Of a stretch of DNA of 44,285 nt, positions 44,265-44,285 are shown piece by piece (the stretch's first letter is position 1; every line of letters starts with the position of its first letter). The position numbers and the translations under genes are program-made. A model generated the notes under the pieces. That model was not told where the DNA came from and ran no database searches. It was given only the letters and a program-made list of their open reading frames with translations. Origin of the DNA: Pseudomonas sp. GM21 (GTDB lineage Bacteria; Pseudomonadota; Gammaproteobacteria; Pseudomonadales; Pseudomonadaceae); contig NZ_AKJS01000097.1 in NCBI RefSeq assembly GCF_000282215.1, forward strand, positions 1 to 44,285. The letters run 5' to 3'.

Positions 44265-44285
44265 CCCGTAGCAGCTGCCGAGCCT
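44265..44285. repeat. Start of a third GTAGCAGCTG element, cut by the window end
   Basis: CCCGTAGCAGCTGCCGAGCC at the end of the window, matching the opening arm of the elements at 19038 and 41497 with small differences. Truncated, so full length is unknown. Confidence 0.5.

Overview
The window reads as a chromosomal segment of a Pseudomonas, most like the P. fluorescens group. The grounds are high-GC coding sequence, near-textbook Pseudomonas versions of GalU, AhpC/AhpF, HPPD and an MvaT-type H-NS protein, many small Pseudomonas-type hypothetical genes, and REP-type repeats with GTGGGAGCGGGC or GATCGTTCCCACGC ends between genes. No rRNA, tRNA, CRISPR array, prophage or insertion sequence was seen. 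Species was not determined.

Layout. 1-8.5 kb: a NarL/LuxR response regulator and a membrane histidine kinase that converge tail to tail, then a 1981-residue RTX haem peroxidase divergent from the kinase. 8.5-12.1 kb: a polysaccharide-deacetylase fragment, a small SgcJ/EcaC-like secreted protein, and an operon of a duplicated DUF1538 membrane protein with two tandem P-II-like proteins. 12.3-16.3 kb: an NmrA-like oxidoreductase divergent from a TetR regulator, three small conserved genes, and topoisomerase IB. 16.4-19.0 kb: modABC with a ModE-type operator. 19.2-24.0 kb: nitronate monooxygenase, an AcuI/YhdH reductase, and an alkylation-repair group (2OG oxygenase, alkB, ada). 24.0-26.0 kb: six small genes, two of them lipoproteins. 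26.3-33.2 kb: galU, gorA, a KfrA-like protein divergent from a tyrosine recombinase, ahpC and ahpF. 33.3-44.3 kb: gloA, a secreted small protein, an MvaT-like H-NS protein with a TTG start, a CSS-EAL phosphodiesterase, hppD, rarD, an aldo/keto reductase, a DUF6124 gene behind a long structured leader, an MFS transporter and a divergent CdaR-type regulator.

How genes work together. Oxidative defence is well represented (AhpC/AhpF, glutathione reductase, secreted peroxidase, GloA). The alkylation genes carry matching AAT-N6-GCAA (Ada-box) sites at nearly the same distance from ada and from the 2OG-alkB pair, yet this Ada lacks three of the four N-terminal zinc cysteines. ModABC imports molybdate under a likely ModE operator. 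The CdaR regulator probably controls the divergent sugar-acid MFS transporter. The least explained items are the DUF1538/P-II operon, the DUF6124 leader (two hairpins with the same eight-base loop and a complementary loop between them) and the KfrA-recombinase pair.
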